Assembly: GCF_030815085.1 (NCBI RefSeq)
Contig: NZ_JAUSWG010000010.1
DNA from: Paraclostridium ghonii
GTDB lineage: Bacteria; Bacillota; Clostridia; Peptostreptococcales; Peptostreptococcaceae
Strand: one strand, 5' to 3'
Length of the DNA stretch: 64,000 nucleotides
Made by a program: the position numbers and the translations under genes. Positions 1 through 8,332 of the stretch are shown here, piece by piece. The notes beneath the pieces were generated by a model that saw nothing but the letters and a program-made list of their open reading frames with translations, ran no database searches and was not told the origin of the DNA. The first letter of the stretch is position 1; the number at the start of each line of letters is the position of its first letter.

Positions 1-221
1 GGTTCAATGATTCATTAGAAGATGCGATCAAAATAACGGATTTGTTAAAATATGTACGTGCAACAAATGTACAACTTCTTCCATTTCATCAATTTGGCGA
101 AAAAAAATATGATATGTTAAATAAAATATACACTTTAAAAGATTTAAAGGCATTATATCCTGAAGATTTAAAAGATTATCAAGAGGCATTTATAAGTAAA
201 AATATTAATTGTTTTTTCTAG
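1..221 (+). CDS. Glycyl-radical enzyme activating protein, C-terminal fragment
   Basis: Only the last 72 codons are present, read from base 3; the gene begins before the window. The visible tail contains VQLLPFHQFGEKKYDMLN, then a short helix and LYPEDLKDYQEAF. This matches the conserved C-terminal end of radical-SAM activases of the PflA type, which install the glycyl radical on pyruvate formate-lyase-like enzymes. The CxxxCxxC cluster and radical-SAM core lie outside the window, so the partner enzyme cannot be named. It ends at a TAG and is followed by a bidirectional hairpin. Family assignment is from motif recognition and is fairly secure; the substrate system is unknown. Confidence 0.75.
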   Translation, partial: FNDSLEDAIKITDLLKYVRATNVQLLPFHQFGEKKYDMLNKIYTLKDLKALYPEDLKDYQEAFISKNINCFF

Positions 222-239
222 GTTCAAAGTAAAAACAAT

Positions 240-320
240 AAAGAGCGAGAGTATATTTTAGCTACATTTCAAGCATATTTTCATCTTGTATAGCAAAATT
301 CACTCTCACTCTCTATTTTA
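240..320. terminator. Bidirectional intrinsic terminator between convergent genes
   Basis: An imperfect long inverted repeat: AAGAGCGAGAGT...TTTTAGCTA on the left (241-264) pairs with TAGCAAAATT...ACTCTCACTCTCT on the right (291-314), followed by T-rich sequence. It separates the plus-strand activase from the minus-strand DeoR gene and could stop transcription from both sides. Confidence 0.6.
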
Positions 321-343
321 TAAAAATCTCAAAACTAAACTTT

Positions 344-1105
344 TTAATATTCTACTTTTTTTACCTCTATATTTTTACTAGACAAATAATCTTCATATTC
401 TTTAGGTATATTTACATCAGTTACAACAGAGCTAATTTCATCTGTTGCAATTAAATTAACAACTCCCTTTTGAAAAAACTTAGTTGATTCAGTAACAACT
501 ATTACATTATTAGCTTGTCTTGCCATATCACGAACAGTTTCACTTCTCATATAATCCTTACCTGTAAATCCTGAAACTTTAGAAAAACCATCAGTCCCAA
601 TAAATAATTTATCTACAAAGAAAGATTCTACACATTTTCTAGTAATAGGTCCAACCATTACTTGAGACTCATTTTGATATTCTCCACCTAGCAAAATAAT
701 CCTTGTGTTAGGTTCTTTTCTTATATACTCAGCAATAAAAGCTGAATTTGTAATAATTGTAATATCTCTTTTTGTTCTAGCTATTTCAAGAGCAATTAAT
801 GCACAGCAAGAGCCTGATTCTATCATAACAGTTTCTCCATCCATTACTGACTCAGTAGCAACTTTTGCAATACGCCTTTTAATATCATAATGATAAACTA
901 AACGATTATTAATGTCATCACTTGAATTTAATGTTGCAAAACCATGTTCTCTAATAATAAGCCCTTTATTTTCTAGTTGTATTAAATCTTTACGAATAGT
1001 TACTTGAGATACATTTAATAACTCAGATAACTTCGTAACTTCTATTTTTTTATTCTCTGTTAATAACTCTAAAATTTTAGTATGTCTATCTAACATATTA
1101 GCCAT
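344..1105 (-). CDS. DeoR/GlpR-family transcriptional regulator
   Basis: A 253-residue DNA-binding repressor. Residues about 9-62 form the DeoR winged helix-turn-helix (LLNVSQVTIRKDLIQLENKGLI). Residues about 80-235 are the DeoRC sugar-phosphate sensor fold with the expected GSC, NS and GTDGF motifs. Such proteins usually repress sugar or polyol catabolic genes and are released by a phosphorylated intermediate. The start follows GGTGAAGTG; an ATG three codons later is an alternative. It lies downstream of the symporter gene in the same direction. The intervening region carries CGAAA/TTTCG repeats, a typical DeoR-family operator pattern, which suggests autoregulation. The effector cannot be read from sequence; the adjacent activase and symporter are candidate targets only. 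Confidence 0.85.
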   Translation of the reverse strand: MANMLDRHTKILELLTENKKIEVTKLSELLNVSQVTIRKDLIQLENKGLIIREHGFATLNSSDDINNRLVYHYDIKRRIAKVATESVMDGETVMIESGSCCALIALEIARTKRDITIITNSAFIAEYIRKEPNTRIILLGGEYQNESQVMVGPITRKCVESFFVDKLFIGTDGFSKVSGFTGKDYMRSETVRDMARQANNVIVVTESTKFFQKGVVNLIATDEISSVVTDVNIPKEYEDYLSSKNIEVKKVEY

Positions 1106-1133
1106 ATATCACTTCACCACTCTTTTCATTTAT

Positions 1134-1211
1134 ACAATATCACAGAAATGTTTCGATTGCAATCAAAATAACTTTCGTTTATTATTATTTAACCTAAAAA
1201 CGAAAGTTATT
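1134..1211 (-). promoter_or_regulatory. Putative promoter and DeoR-type operator of the regulator gene
   Basis: On the minus strand a TTGCAA -35 (1157-1162) and TATTGT -10 (1134-1139) are 17 bp apart. Just upstream is a perfect 14-bp inverted repeat, AATAACTTTCGTTT (1167-1180) and its complement (1198-1211). A further CGAAA lies in the promoter spacer, next to the palindrome GATTGCAATC. TTTCGTTT-type half sites are known for DeoR-family repressors such as AgaR and GlpR. The repeat could alternatively act as a weak terminator for the symporter gene. Confidence 0.5.
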
Positions 1212-1250
1212 CTACCATTTTTTATAATTTTAATTTAAATAAGACTTATA

Positions 1251-2720
1251 TTATTTTTTACTATTTATTCTATCTTCCCAAAATGTTGCATTTTTTATTC
1301 CAAGTTTAATTGGATTAAATTCAATTTTTTCTCTGGAAATACCAAGTCTTTTTTGTTCTTCATAATCTTTTAGTGATACAAGTGCTGGTTTTGCAATTAT
1401 CAATATTGCAATTATGTTTAGCCATGCCATAAGCCCTACCCCTATATCCCCTAGAGTCCATGCTAAGGAAGCTTCTTTAGTGCATCCACAATAAGTTGAT
1501 ACTAATATAATTATTTTTAATATATTTATTAATAGTTTTTTAGTTTTTTCATTATTATTTAATATTCGCTTTGATAAATAAGCCAAATTAACTTCTGAAA
1601 TATAATAATATGCCATAAGTGTTGTAAATGCAAAGAAGAATAGAGCTATTGCAACAAATGCAGATCCAAATCCAGGTATTAATGTATCTACTGCACTTTG
1701 AGTAAATGCAGGCCCAACTTCAACCCCAGGTAAGTTTTGAACTATAAATTGGTTACTGCTATTATATACATTGTATTTACCTGTCATTAATAACATAAAT
1801 CCAGTAGCTGAACAAACAAATAGTGTATCTACATATACAGAAAATGCTTGAACAAAACCTTGTTTTGCAGGATGAGATACTTCTGCAGCTGCAGCTGCTT
1901 GTGGCCCTGTCCCTTGACCCGCTTCATTAGAATATACTCCACGCTTTACTCCCCAAGCTATAGTTGAACCTAATATACCTGCAAATGCTTGCTCTGCTCC
2001 AAATGCTGATTTAAATATTAAAGCTATAACATCTGGTAGTTTTTCAATATTCACAACTATAATGACTACTGACATCAATATATATGCCAACCCCATAAAA
2101 GGCACTATAAGTTCTGCAAAAGAGCTGATTCTTTTTATTCCACCAAATATAATTAGTCCAAGCAATATTATAATTCCTAATCCAGATATAGATTTACTTA
2201 CTCCAAATGCATTTTCAATGCTAGCGGAAATAGAATTTGATTGTACTCCAGGTAGAAAAATTCCCATAGCAACTAAAGTGGCTACAGCAAATAATATAGC
2301 GTACCATTTCATTCCTATACCTTTTTCAATATAGTATGCCGGTCCTCCTCTGTACTCTCCATTATCTTCTTCCTTATAAATTTGAGCTAGTGTAGATTCA
2401 ACAAAAGCTGATCCAGCACCTAAAAATGCAATAGCCCACATCCAAAATAAAGCCCCTGGACCTCCCATGGCTATAGCCGTAGCAACTCCAGCTATATTAC
2501 CTGTTCCTATTCTGCCTGCTAACGATGTACACAGTGCTTGAAATGAGGATATACCTTTTTCAGATTTTTCTCCTTTTGCTAAAAGTACTACCATCTCATT
2601 TAGATGTCTAACCTGTAAGAATCTTGTTCTTAGAGAGAAATATAATCCCGCTCCTAAGCATAATGTAATAAGTGCATTGCTCCATAAAATGTTATTGATG
2701 GAATTTATTATACTTTCCAT
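1251..2720 (-). CDS. Sodium:alanine (glycine) symporter family protein
   Basis: A 489-residue polytopic membrane protein of the AGCS family, which imports alanine, glycine or related amino acids with Na+. Diagnostic segments are GTGNIAGVATAIAMGGPGALFWMW near residue 75 and NEAGQGTGPQAAAAAEVSHPAKQGF near residue 265. About ten hydrophobic helices are spread along the chain, and length is normal for the family. The start has a strong AGGAGGGC-type ribosome binding site. I looked for a glycine riboswitch in the roughly 100-nt leader and saw none. The DeoR regulator follows in the same direction and may share the transcript. The exact substrate is not decidable from sequence. Confidence 0.9.
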   Translation of the reverse strand: MESIINSINNILWSNALITLCLGAGLYFSLRTRFLQVRHLNEMVVLLAKGEKSEKGISSFQALCTSLAGRIGTGNIAGVATAIAMGGPGALFWMWAIAFLGAGSAFVESTLAQIYKEEDNGEYRGGPAYYIEKGIGMKWYAILFAVATLVAMGIFLPGVQSNSISASIENAFGVSKSISGLGIIILLGLIIFGGIKRISSFAELIVPFMGLAYILMSVVIIVVNIEKLPDVIALIFKSAFGAEQAFAGILGSTIAWGVKRGVYSNEAGQGTGPQAAAAAEVSHPAKQGFVQAFSVYVDTLFVCSATGFMLLMTGKYNVYNSSNQFIVQNLPGVEVGPAFTQSAVDTLIPGFGSAFVAIALFFFAFTTLMAYYYISEVNLAYLSKRILNNNEKTKKLLINILKIIILVSTYCGCTKEASLAWTLGDIGVGLMAWLNIIAILIIAKPALVSLKDYEEQKRLGISREKIEFNPIKLGIKNATFWEDRINSKK

Positions 2721-2825
2721 AAGCCCTCCTAATATTTTAGAAATTTTTAATTTCTTAATAGAATATATTCAGGCTTATAAATTTGTTTCCACTTTTTATT
2801 TCATTTTTTAGACTTTTTTAATTAA

Positions 2826-3683
2826 CTACCTTCTCAAACTGTATCTTATTTCATATCTTCCAATCTTACATTCACCACATTTTAGCCTTTCTGTTATTTC
2901 ACTTTTACTTTTATTAAAAAAACTTGCACAATCATCTAATGATTTAAACACATCTATAACTTCATTTTTTTTATCTATAAGTTCAATTTTTTTCTTGCCT
3001 CCACGGCGAATTATTTTCCCATACTTTTTATAATAATTATCATACTCATCATCCATCATTTCAAATTTATAATGCATATGTATCGGCTCTATTTTTTCAC
3101 TACATAAAATTTCTTCTCTTTTTTCTGATTTTATATCTACATTCCACAATTCATTATGTAGAAAATTAAATAATTCAACTACATTTCTATATCCCATAGC
3201 TTTATGACTTATATCTACTTTAAGTTTTTTGCTTAAAAAATTTATAGCTTCTCCAAAGTAATCCGTATATCCATACTCTAAATTTTCTTTTATGTATTGC
3301 ATTGGAACTCCTAATGTCTTACCACAATCTTTGTGATTTTCAAATACAACTTCATCATTTGTGTAAACATCTATAGCTTTTATTCTTTTTTCTCTTTGTA
3401 TTTTTATTAATTTGATATATTTTTTATCTTCATCTGTCATTTCATATGTATTTAATACTTCTTCATTTATATATTTTTTATCTTCACCATCAATTTTTTT
3501 AGTTATTTCTATGTCTTCATCTGATAGTTGATTTTCATATTGCTCTTCTTTTACCATATTTTTAGATTCTTCAATATTTAAATTTTCATCTAATTCTTCT
3601 TGTATATCTACATTTCCAATTTCTTCTGTAGATATTTTTTCTTCCTTATTAACTTTTATAAAATTTAATAATTTCTTTAACAA
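2826..3683 (-). CDS. Uncharacterised protein with two NUMOD1-like modules
   Basis: A 285-residue protein I cannot assign to a function. The start is TTG, chosen because GGGAGG lies 8 nt upstream. The first 100 residues are acidic, low complexity and probably disordered. Residues 101-146 (IKAIDVYTNDEVVFENHKDC...) and 232-284 (KIELIDKKNEVIDVFKSLDD...) each look like a beta-hairpin followed by a short helix-turn-helix. This resembles NUMOD1, a DNA-binding module usually attached to homing endonucleases, but no nuclease motif is visible. There are no membrane segments or signal peptide. It is monocistronic between two amino acid transporters. The NUMOD1 resemblance is my own pattern call. Confidence 0.5.
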   Translation of the reverse strand: MLKKLLNFIKVNKEEKISTEEIGNVDIQEELDENLNIEESKNMVKEEQYENQLSDEDIEITKKIDGEDKKYINEEVLNTYEMTDEDKKYIKLIKIQREKRIKAIDVYTNDEVVFENHKDCGKTLGVPMQYIKENLEYGYTDYFGEAINFLSKKLKVDISHKAMGYRNVVELFNFLHNELWNVDIKSEKREEILCSEKIEPIHMHYKFEMMDDEYDNYYKKYGKIIRRGGKKKIELIDKKNEVIDVFKSLDDCASFFNKSKSEITERLKCGECKIGRYEIRYSLRR

Positions 3684-3812
3684 TATTTGTACCTCCCATG
3701 TCTCTTTTGTATCTTTAATTAGCTTTAGTACTCTTATAGTATACTAAATCTTTGTTTATTTATATACAAAAATATACCTATTTGTCAAAATTAGTATATT
3801 TTTATATAAGAA

Positions 3813-3842
3813 ATACACCTGCTAATTTAATAACAGGTGTAT
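3813..3842 (-). terminator. Intrinsic terminator of the YjeM-like permease gene
   Basis: A perfect 9-bp stem (ATACACCTG / CAGGTGTAT) with a 12-nt loop, just past the permease stop codon and followed on the minus strand by a T-rich stretch. Confidence 0.75.
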
Positions 3843-3865
3843 CAGTTTATAGTATATATAAAATA

Positions 3866-5407
3866 TTAACTTGCTTTTCTATTGTTATTATTACTCTTTA
3901 CATAATTTTTCTCATATCTTTTATATAATAGGAATCCTATTGACCCGAATAATACTGGACCAGCTATCATAGTTAATGTTTTGCTTATTCCATTTGGAGA
4001 AGATAATGTTGGTTCTATTATAGTAAATAAATTAGCGAATCCAACTAATACACCTATTGTTACAGAAAAAATCGTTGCTATTCCTAAACTCTTATAAACC
4101 ATGAATGTTTTATCAAATTTACCTTCCAATTGCTTTTTCTTAAATGGAGGGAATGAACCTACTAAGAATAAGTAAGGTATTGTCATTGCAACGTTAGTCA
4201 TAAGAACTAATAAAGCAAAGAATTCACTTGCACTCTTACCACCAAATGATACTAAAAGTATCATAGCTACAACTATTCCAGCTTGCCATTTCATAGCATT
4301 TATAGGCATTCCATTTTTTATTTCTCCTAGTTTACCAGGCCATACTTGCTTTGGTGCTCCTTCTATAAGAGTCTTTAATGGAGAGTAAGTTAATGTGAAG
4401 AATGCTCCTGATAATGCTAAAAACATTGATAATCCAACGAATCTAGCAACCCAAGCACCTATAGTTAATGCAACTGATTGACTAGCCCCAAATGCTATAC
4501 CTAATTGGTATCCTAAATTGTGCATTAATATATAAGCAGCGTTAGCCATATTTACATTTTCTCCTGATAGTACTTCATTCCAATTAGTAAACATACCACA
4601 AGCAAATATACCTACTGTATATCCTACAGATATTATTATAGCTGCTAAAGTAAGACCTTTAGGAAAAGTTCTTTCAGCGTTTTCAGTTTTGTCAACTAAT
4701 CCCCCTATAACTTCTAACCCTCCAAATGCAAATATTGCAAATGTTAAGAATGATAAAACAGTCACAGGTGTTTGATAAGCAGGGTTTGGAGAATGTGTGA
4801 ATGTTTTAACTACATTTGTTATAGGCTCTGCAAATTGTCCTTTGTTCATAACTACAACTAAAACCCCACCTACTAGTAAAACTATATTTAATAATGCAAC
4901 TGCTGTACCACCTACAGAAGTAACTTTAGTTATTTTATCTATACCTTTAGTTGATACATAGGTAACTAATGTTATCCATAATACTCCCAGTATTCCTAAT
5001 GTTTGAACTGAACTTAATCCAAATAAAGACCAAGTAGATGTAGAATCATATCCAAATATTGCATTTGATAATGGTATCCATAAAGTAGATGCAACGTTTA
5101 CCATCCATATAATATAAGATGCATACAACATAAATGTTCCTACAAATGCAAACTTAGGTCCTACAGATTTTTCCATCCATGAATACATACCACCTGATTC
5201 TTTTCTAAATGCAGATCCATATTCAGCCATCATAAATGCATAAGGTATAAAAAATAAGATTGCACTTAGTATATACCAAGGTATTGCTGCATATCCCATT
5301 AAGAAAAATGCTCTTGGCATATTAGCAAACCCGAATACAGATGTGAATATCATAAGTACTAGGGGCACCAATGTTAGTTTTTTAACATTCTTAGTATTCT
5401 CTTCCAT
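3866..5407 (-). CDS. APC-superfamily amino acid permease, YjeM-like glutamate/GABA family
   Basis: A 513-residue integral membrane transporter with about twelve to fourteen hydrophobic helices. The N-terminal segment (VFGFANMPRAFFLMGYAAIPWYI), the ESGGMYSWMEKSVGPKFAF motif and FGGLEVIGGLVDKTENAERTFPKG are typical of the YjeM branch of the APC superfamily, annotated as glutamate/GABA-type transporters. Substrate is inferred by family only. Translation starts at ATG after a GAGGAGG site. It has its own promoter and terminator and appears monocistronic. A catabolic role in an amino-acid-fermenting clostridium is plausible but not shown. Confidence 0.85.
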   Translation of the reverse strand: MEENTKNVKKLTLVPLVLMIFTSVFGFANMPRAFFLMGYAAIPWYILSAILFFIPYAFMMAEYGSAFRKESGGMYSWMEKSVGPKFAFVGTFMLYASYIIWMVNVASTLWIPLSNAIFGYDSTSTWSLFGLSSVQTLGILGVLWITLVTYVSTKGIDKITKVTSVGGTAVALLNIVLLVGGVLVVVMNKGQFAEPITNVVKTFTHSPNPAYQTPVTVLSFLTFAIFAFGGLEVIGGLVDKTENAERTFPKGLTLAAIIISVGYTVGIFACGMFTNWNEVLSGENVNMANAAYILMHNLGYQLGIAFGASQSVALTIGAWVARFVGLSMFLALSGAFFTLTYSPLKTLIEGAPKQVWPGKLGEIKNGMPINAMKWQAGIVVAMILLVSFGGKSASEFFALLVLMTNVAMTIPYLFLVGSFPPFKKKQLEGKFDKTFMVYKSLGIATIFSVTIGVLVGFANLFTIIEPTLSSPNGISKTLTMIAGPVLFGSIGFLLYKRYEKNYVKSNNNNRKAS

Positions 5408-5506
5408 TTGTCTTCCTCCTCATGAAGTGTAATAATACTGTTTAAATAAAAAGCTATTTAATTATTTTTCTATTTATTTTAGTATTTAACCTTTTCCATT
5501 TTACAT

Positions 5507-5535
5507 ATAATACCATAATTCAATCAAATTTCCAA
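5507..5535 (-). promoter_or_regulatory. Promoter of the YjeM-like permease gene within a 358-bp intergenic region
   Basis: On the minus strand TTGGAA (5530-5535) and TATTAT (5507-5512) are separated by 17 bp, with TGG just before the -10. The leader is about 90 nt. The rest of 5408-5765 is very AT-rich. I saw no T-box, riboswitch or ORF in it, only this promoter and the purB terminator at its right end. Confidence 0.5.
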
Positions 5536-5738
5536 TGCCTATTAATTTAATTACATTTTTAGTTTTTCTTAAATTTTTTTTACAAAACTGCATTTTCTCT
5601 TATAAACTATATATTTTTTATTTTTAATATTACTTAGTATTTCCTCTATAACTTTAAATATTTACATATGTATATATCAAAATTTTCCTTAAAATATACA
5701 AGCATAATTTTTTTAATTAAATTTTATTCAAAAAATTA

Positions 5739-5766
5739 AAAAATAGAGGTTTTACCCTCTATTTTT
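5739..5766 (-). terminator. Intrinsic terminator of purB
   Basis: Stem AAAAATAGAGG / CCTCTATTTTT with a short loop. It overlaps the first base of the purB stop codon and is followed on the minus strand by an AT-rich tract. Confidence 0.7.
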
Positions 5767-7208
5767 TATACATTTAAATCTATTTTCATTCCTATAGAAT
5801 CTTTATATTCACTTATAACAGGATTTATTACATCGTCAACAAACTCTATAACTTGCTTTGGAGCTCTCCCTACGAAGTTCTTAGGATCCATTATTGATAG
5901 AATTTCTTCTTTTGTCATCTTAAATGTATCACAATCCATAAGTATTAATTCTAATAAGTTATTGTCTTTTCCTTCTTGTTTTACTCTTTTTGCAGCTTCC
6001 ATTGAGTATTCTCTTATAACTTCATGTAATTCTTGTCTATCTCCGCCTCTTTTTACAGCTTCCATAAGAATAGTTTCTGTAGCCATAAATGGTAGTTCTT
6101 CATTTATATGTTTGCTTATTATATTTTCATAAACAACAAGTCCATTCGTTACATTTATTCCTATTTCAAGTATAGCATCTACTGCCATAAAAGCTTGAGG
6201 TATAGCTAATCTTTTGTTAGCAGAGTCATCTAAACTTCTTTCTAACCATTGAGTAGCTTGTACTAATGCAGGACTTAAAGACTCTCCTATAACATATTTA
6301 GATAAAGATGATATTCTTTCACTTCTCATAGGGTTTCTTTTGTATGCCATTGCAGATGATCCAATTTGATTTTTTTCAAATGGTTCTTCTAATTCTTTTA
6401 AACTTTGTAATAATCTTATATCATTAGTCATCTTATGCATGCTTTGAGCAATCCCTGATAAAATAGATATAACTTGATAGTCTAATTTTCTAGTGTATGT
6501 TTGTCCACTTACTGCATATGATGCTTTATATCCCATTTTTTCACATACAAGTTTATCTAACTCTTTTACTTTTTCATCGTCACCTTCAAATAGACTTAAG
6601 AAACTTGCTTGTGTTCCAGTTGTTCCTTTTACACCTCTAAGCTTCATACTTTCTATTCTAAAGTTTAAATCTTCTAAGTCTATTACTAAATCTTGAGCCC
6701 AAAGACATGCTCTTTTTCCTACTGTTGTAAGTTGTGCTGCTTGGAAATGTGTGAACCCTAAAGTTGGTATATCTTTATTTTCTAATGCAAACTCTTTTAA
6801 GTTGTTTATTAAATTTACTAGTTTTATTCTTATAAGCTTTAATGCTTCATTCATTTGAATTACATCTGTATTATCTCCAACATAAGCACTAGTTGCTCCT
6901 AAGTGTATTATCCCTTTAGCGCTATCACATTGTAATCCATAAGCTTTTACATGACTCATAACGTCATGCCTTACTTCTTTTTCTATTTTTCTAGCTTCTT
7001 CAAAGTTTATATTATTTATATTAGCTTTTAATTCATTTATTTGTTCATCAGTTATATTAAGTCCTAGCTCTTTTTCTGATTCTGCTAATGCAACCCAAAG
7101 TTTTCTCCATGTAGAAAATTTGTATTGTGGAGAAAATATATAACTCATATCTTTACTGCAATATCTATCTATTAATGGATTTGCATATGTACTATATTTA
7201 TTTTCCAT
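5766..7208 (-). CDS. purB: Adenylosuccinate lyase
   Basis: A 480-residue cytosolic enzyme that cleaves fumarate from SAICAR and from adenylosuccinate in purine synthesis. The fumarase/aspartase signature is SSAMAYKRNPMRSERI near residue 290. HLGATSAYVGDNTD, TGTQASF and GQTYTRK are also typical, as is the length. I chose the ATG at 7208 because AAGGAAGG sits 11 nt before it; a GTG four codons upstream (7220) is too close to that site. No purine riboswitch or other pur gene is adjacent. It stands alone between the permease and the recombinase-like gene, followed by a terminator. Confidence 0.95.
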   Translation of the reverse strand: MENKYSTYANPLIDRYCSKDMSYIFSPQYKFSTWRKLWVALAESEKELGLNITDEQINELKANINNINFEEARKIEKEVRHDVMSHVKAYGLQCDSAKGIIHLGATSAYVGDNTDVIQMNEALKLIRIKLVNLINNLKEFALENKDIPTLGFTHFQAAQLTTVGKRACLWAQDLVIDLEDLNFRIESMKLRGVKGTTGTQASFLSLFEGDDEKVKELDKLVCEKMGYKASYAVSGQTYTRKLDYQVISILSGIAQSMHKMTNDIRLLQSLKELEEPFEKNQIGSSAMAYKRNPMRSERISSLSKYVIGESLSPALVQATQWLERSLDDSANKRLAIPQAFMAVDAILEIGINVTNGLVVYENIISKHINEELPFMATETILMEAVKRGGDRQELHEVIREYSMEAAKRVKQEGKDNNLLELILMDCDTFKMTKEEILSIMDPKNFVGRAPKQVIEFVDDVINPVISEYKDSIGMKIDLNV

Positions 7209-7285
7209 TGTGTTTAGCACCTTCCTTGTGTCTTTATATTATTATTATAATTTTAATTATATATAATTTAACGAACTATAACAAG

Positions 7286-8194
7286 TTATTTTTTATTTAT
7301 GTTCATTTTATCACTAGATATAATATAATCTATACTCTCACTATCCACGAAGTTAAGTACATATTTATATCTTATTGCATAGTATTTATCGCTCCATCCA
7401 AGTTGATTTTTAACTTCTTCCTCTCCAGCTCCAAGTCTTAAGCTTATAGCTGCAAATGAATGTCTAAAGTCTTTAGCTGAATAATTACTAAGTCCTGCCA
7501 TATCCAATGCTTTTTTTACAATTATTCTTACATTCCTATCTGTTATAGAATTTCTTTGTTGACTAGTAAATACAAATTCATCTGTAGGCATTATACACGC
7601 AGATAACCCTTGATATATTCTATACTCCTCTATTTTAGAAAAGCAATATGGATGTAGTTTTACTACTCTTTCTTTTTTATTTTTACCTAATCTTACGTAT
7701 GCATTATTATTCTCATCTATCATTAAATCTTTCCACTTTAAATTTACTAATTCATTTAATAAGCACCCAGTAGTTATTAAAAACACCATTATTAACCTAT
7801 CTCTCATATTTAGTCTTGGTAATGTATCTATAATTTGATTTATTTCTTGAATACTAAGAACATCATCTTTAGTTTTTATTCTGCTAACTTTAGGTTTTTT
7901 CACTAATTTAAACGGATTAATTTCTATATATTCTTCACTTTTCATATAATTATAAAAACTATGTAAGTAACTATATATTTTTTCAGATGTAGACTTAGCA
8001 TAGTTATCTTTTACAAACTCTACAAAACCACTACAATCTTCTTTTGTAACATTTACTAGGTCCTTATTATTTACAAATTCTTTAAATAATACAACTTTGC
8101 TTAAATAGTCGTGTTTTGTTGCTGGGTTATGCTTTTTTGAAAATCCTTTAAAGATTTCATACTCGTATTCATTTAATATCGTACTTTCTTGCAT
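7286..8194 (-). CDS. Tyrosine-recombinase-like protein with degenerate active site
   Basis: 302 residues with the XerC/XerD layout: a SAM-like core-binding domain (about 10-100) and a catalytic domain (about 112-290). The beta-hairpin lysine region (GKNKKERVVKL), Arg244-His245 (KDFRHSF), Trp267 (LGW) and Tyr276 are present. The first catalytic Arg of the usual TGLRxSEL box is Leu145 (TTGCLLNELV), and the His of the HxxR box is Lys241. It may therefore bind DNA without recombining, or use an altered mechanism. It has a GGGGG ribosome binding site and no visible att sites or phage genes nearby. It looks like a resident chromosomal gene, not an active integrase. Confidence 0.75.
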   Translation of the reverse strand: MQESTILNEYEYEIFKGFSKKHNPATKHDYLSKVVLFKEFVNNKDLVNVTKEDCSGFVEFVKDNYAKSTSEKIYSYLHSFYNYMKSEEYIEINPFKLVKKPKVSRIKTKDDVLSIQEINQIIDTLPRLNMRDRLIMVFLITTGCLLNELVNLKWKDLMIDENNNAYVRLGKNKKERVVKLHPYCFSKIEEYRIYQGLSACIMPTDEFVFTSQQRNSITDRNVRIIVKKALDMAGLSNYSAKDFRHSFAAISLRLGAGEEEVKNQLGWSDKYYAIRYKYVLNFVDSESIDYIISSDKMNINKK

Positions 8195-8260
8195 ATTTAA
8201 TCCCCCTATCTTTTTATATTTATTATATTTCTAACATATTTTTAAATACCTTTTAAAATA

Positions 8261-8289
8261 TTGATTATATTTATTAATATTGATATACT
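8261..8289 (+). promoter_or_regulatory. Sigma-A-type promoter of uppP
   Basis: TTGATT (8261-8266), a 17-bp spacer and TATACT (8284-8289), with an expected start near 8296 and a leader of about 37 nt. It lies in the divergent gap between the recombinase-like gene and uppP. Confidence 0.7.
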
Positions 8290-8332
8290 TTAACGTATGG
8301 TTAAATTAGTTAAAATTAGGAGGTAGTTAAAA

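Noticed and set aside
705..890. Plus-strand hydrophobic open frame inside the DeoR gene
   Set aside because: Antisense shadow of a conserved gene, with no ribosome binding site.
2721..2825. Possible glycine riboswitch before the alanine/glycine symporter
   Set aside because: The leader is about 100 nt and AT-rich, without the tandem conserved glycine aptamer cores.
5408..5765. Small gene or T-box in the 358-bp gap upstream of the permease
   Set aside because: No open frame with a ribosome binding site and no T-box core; only a promoter and the purB terminator.
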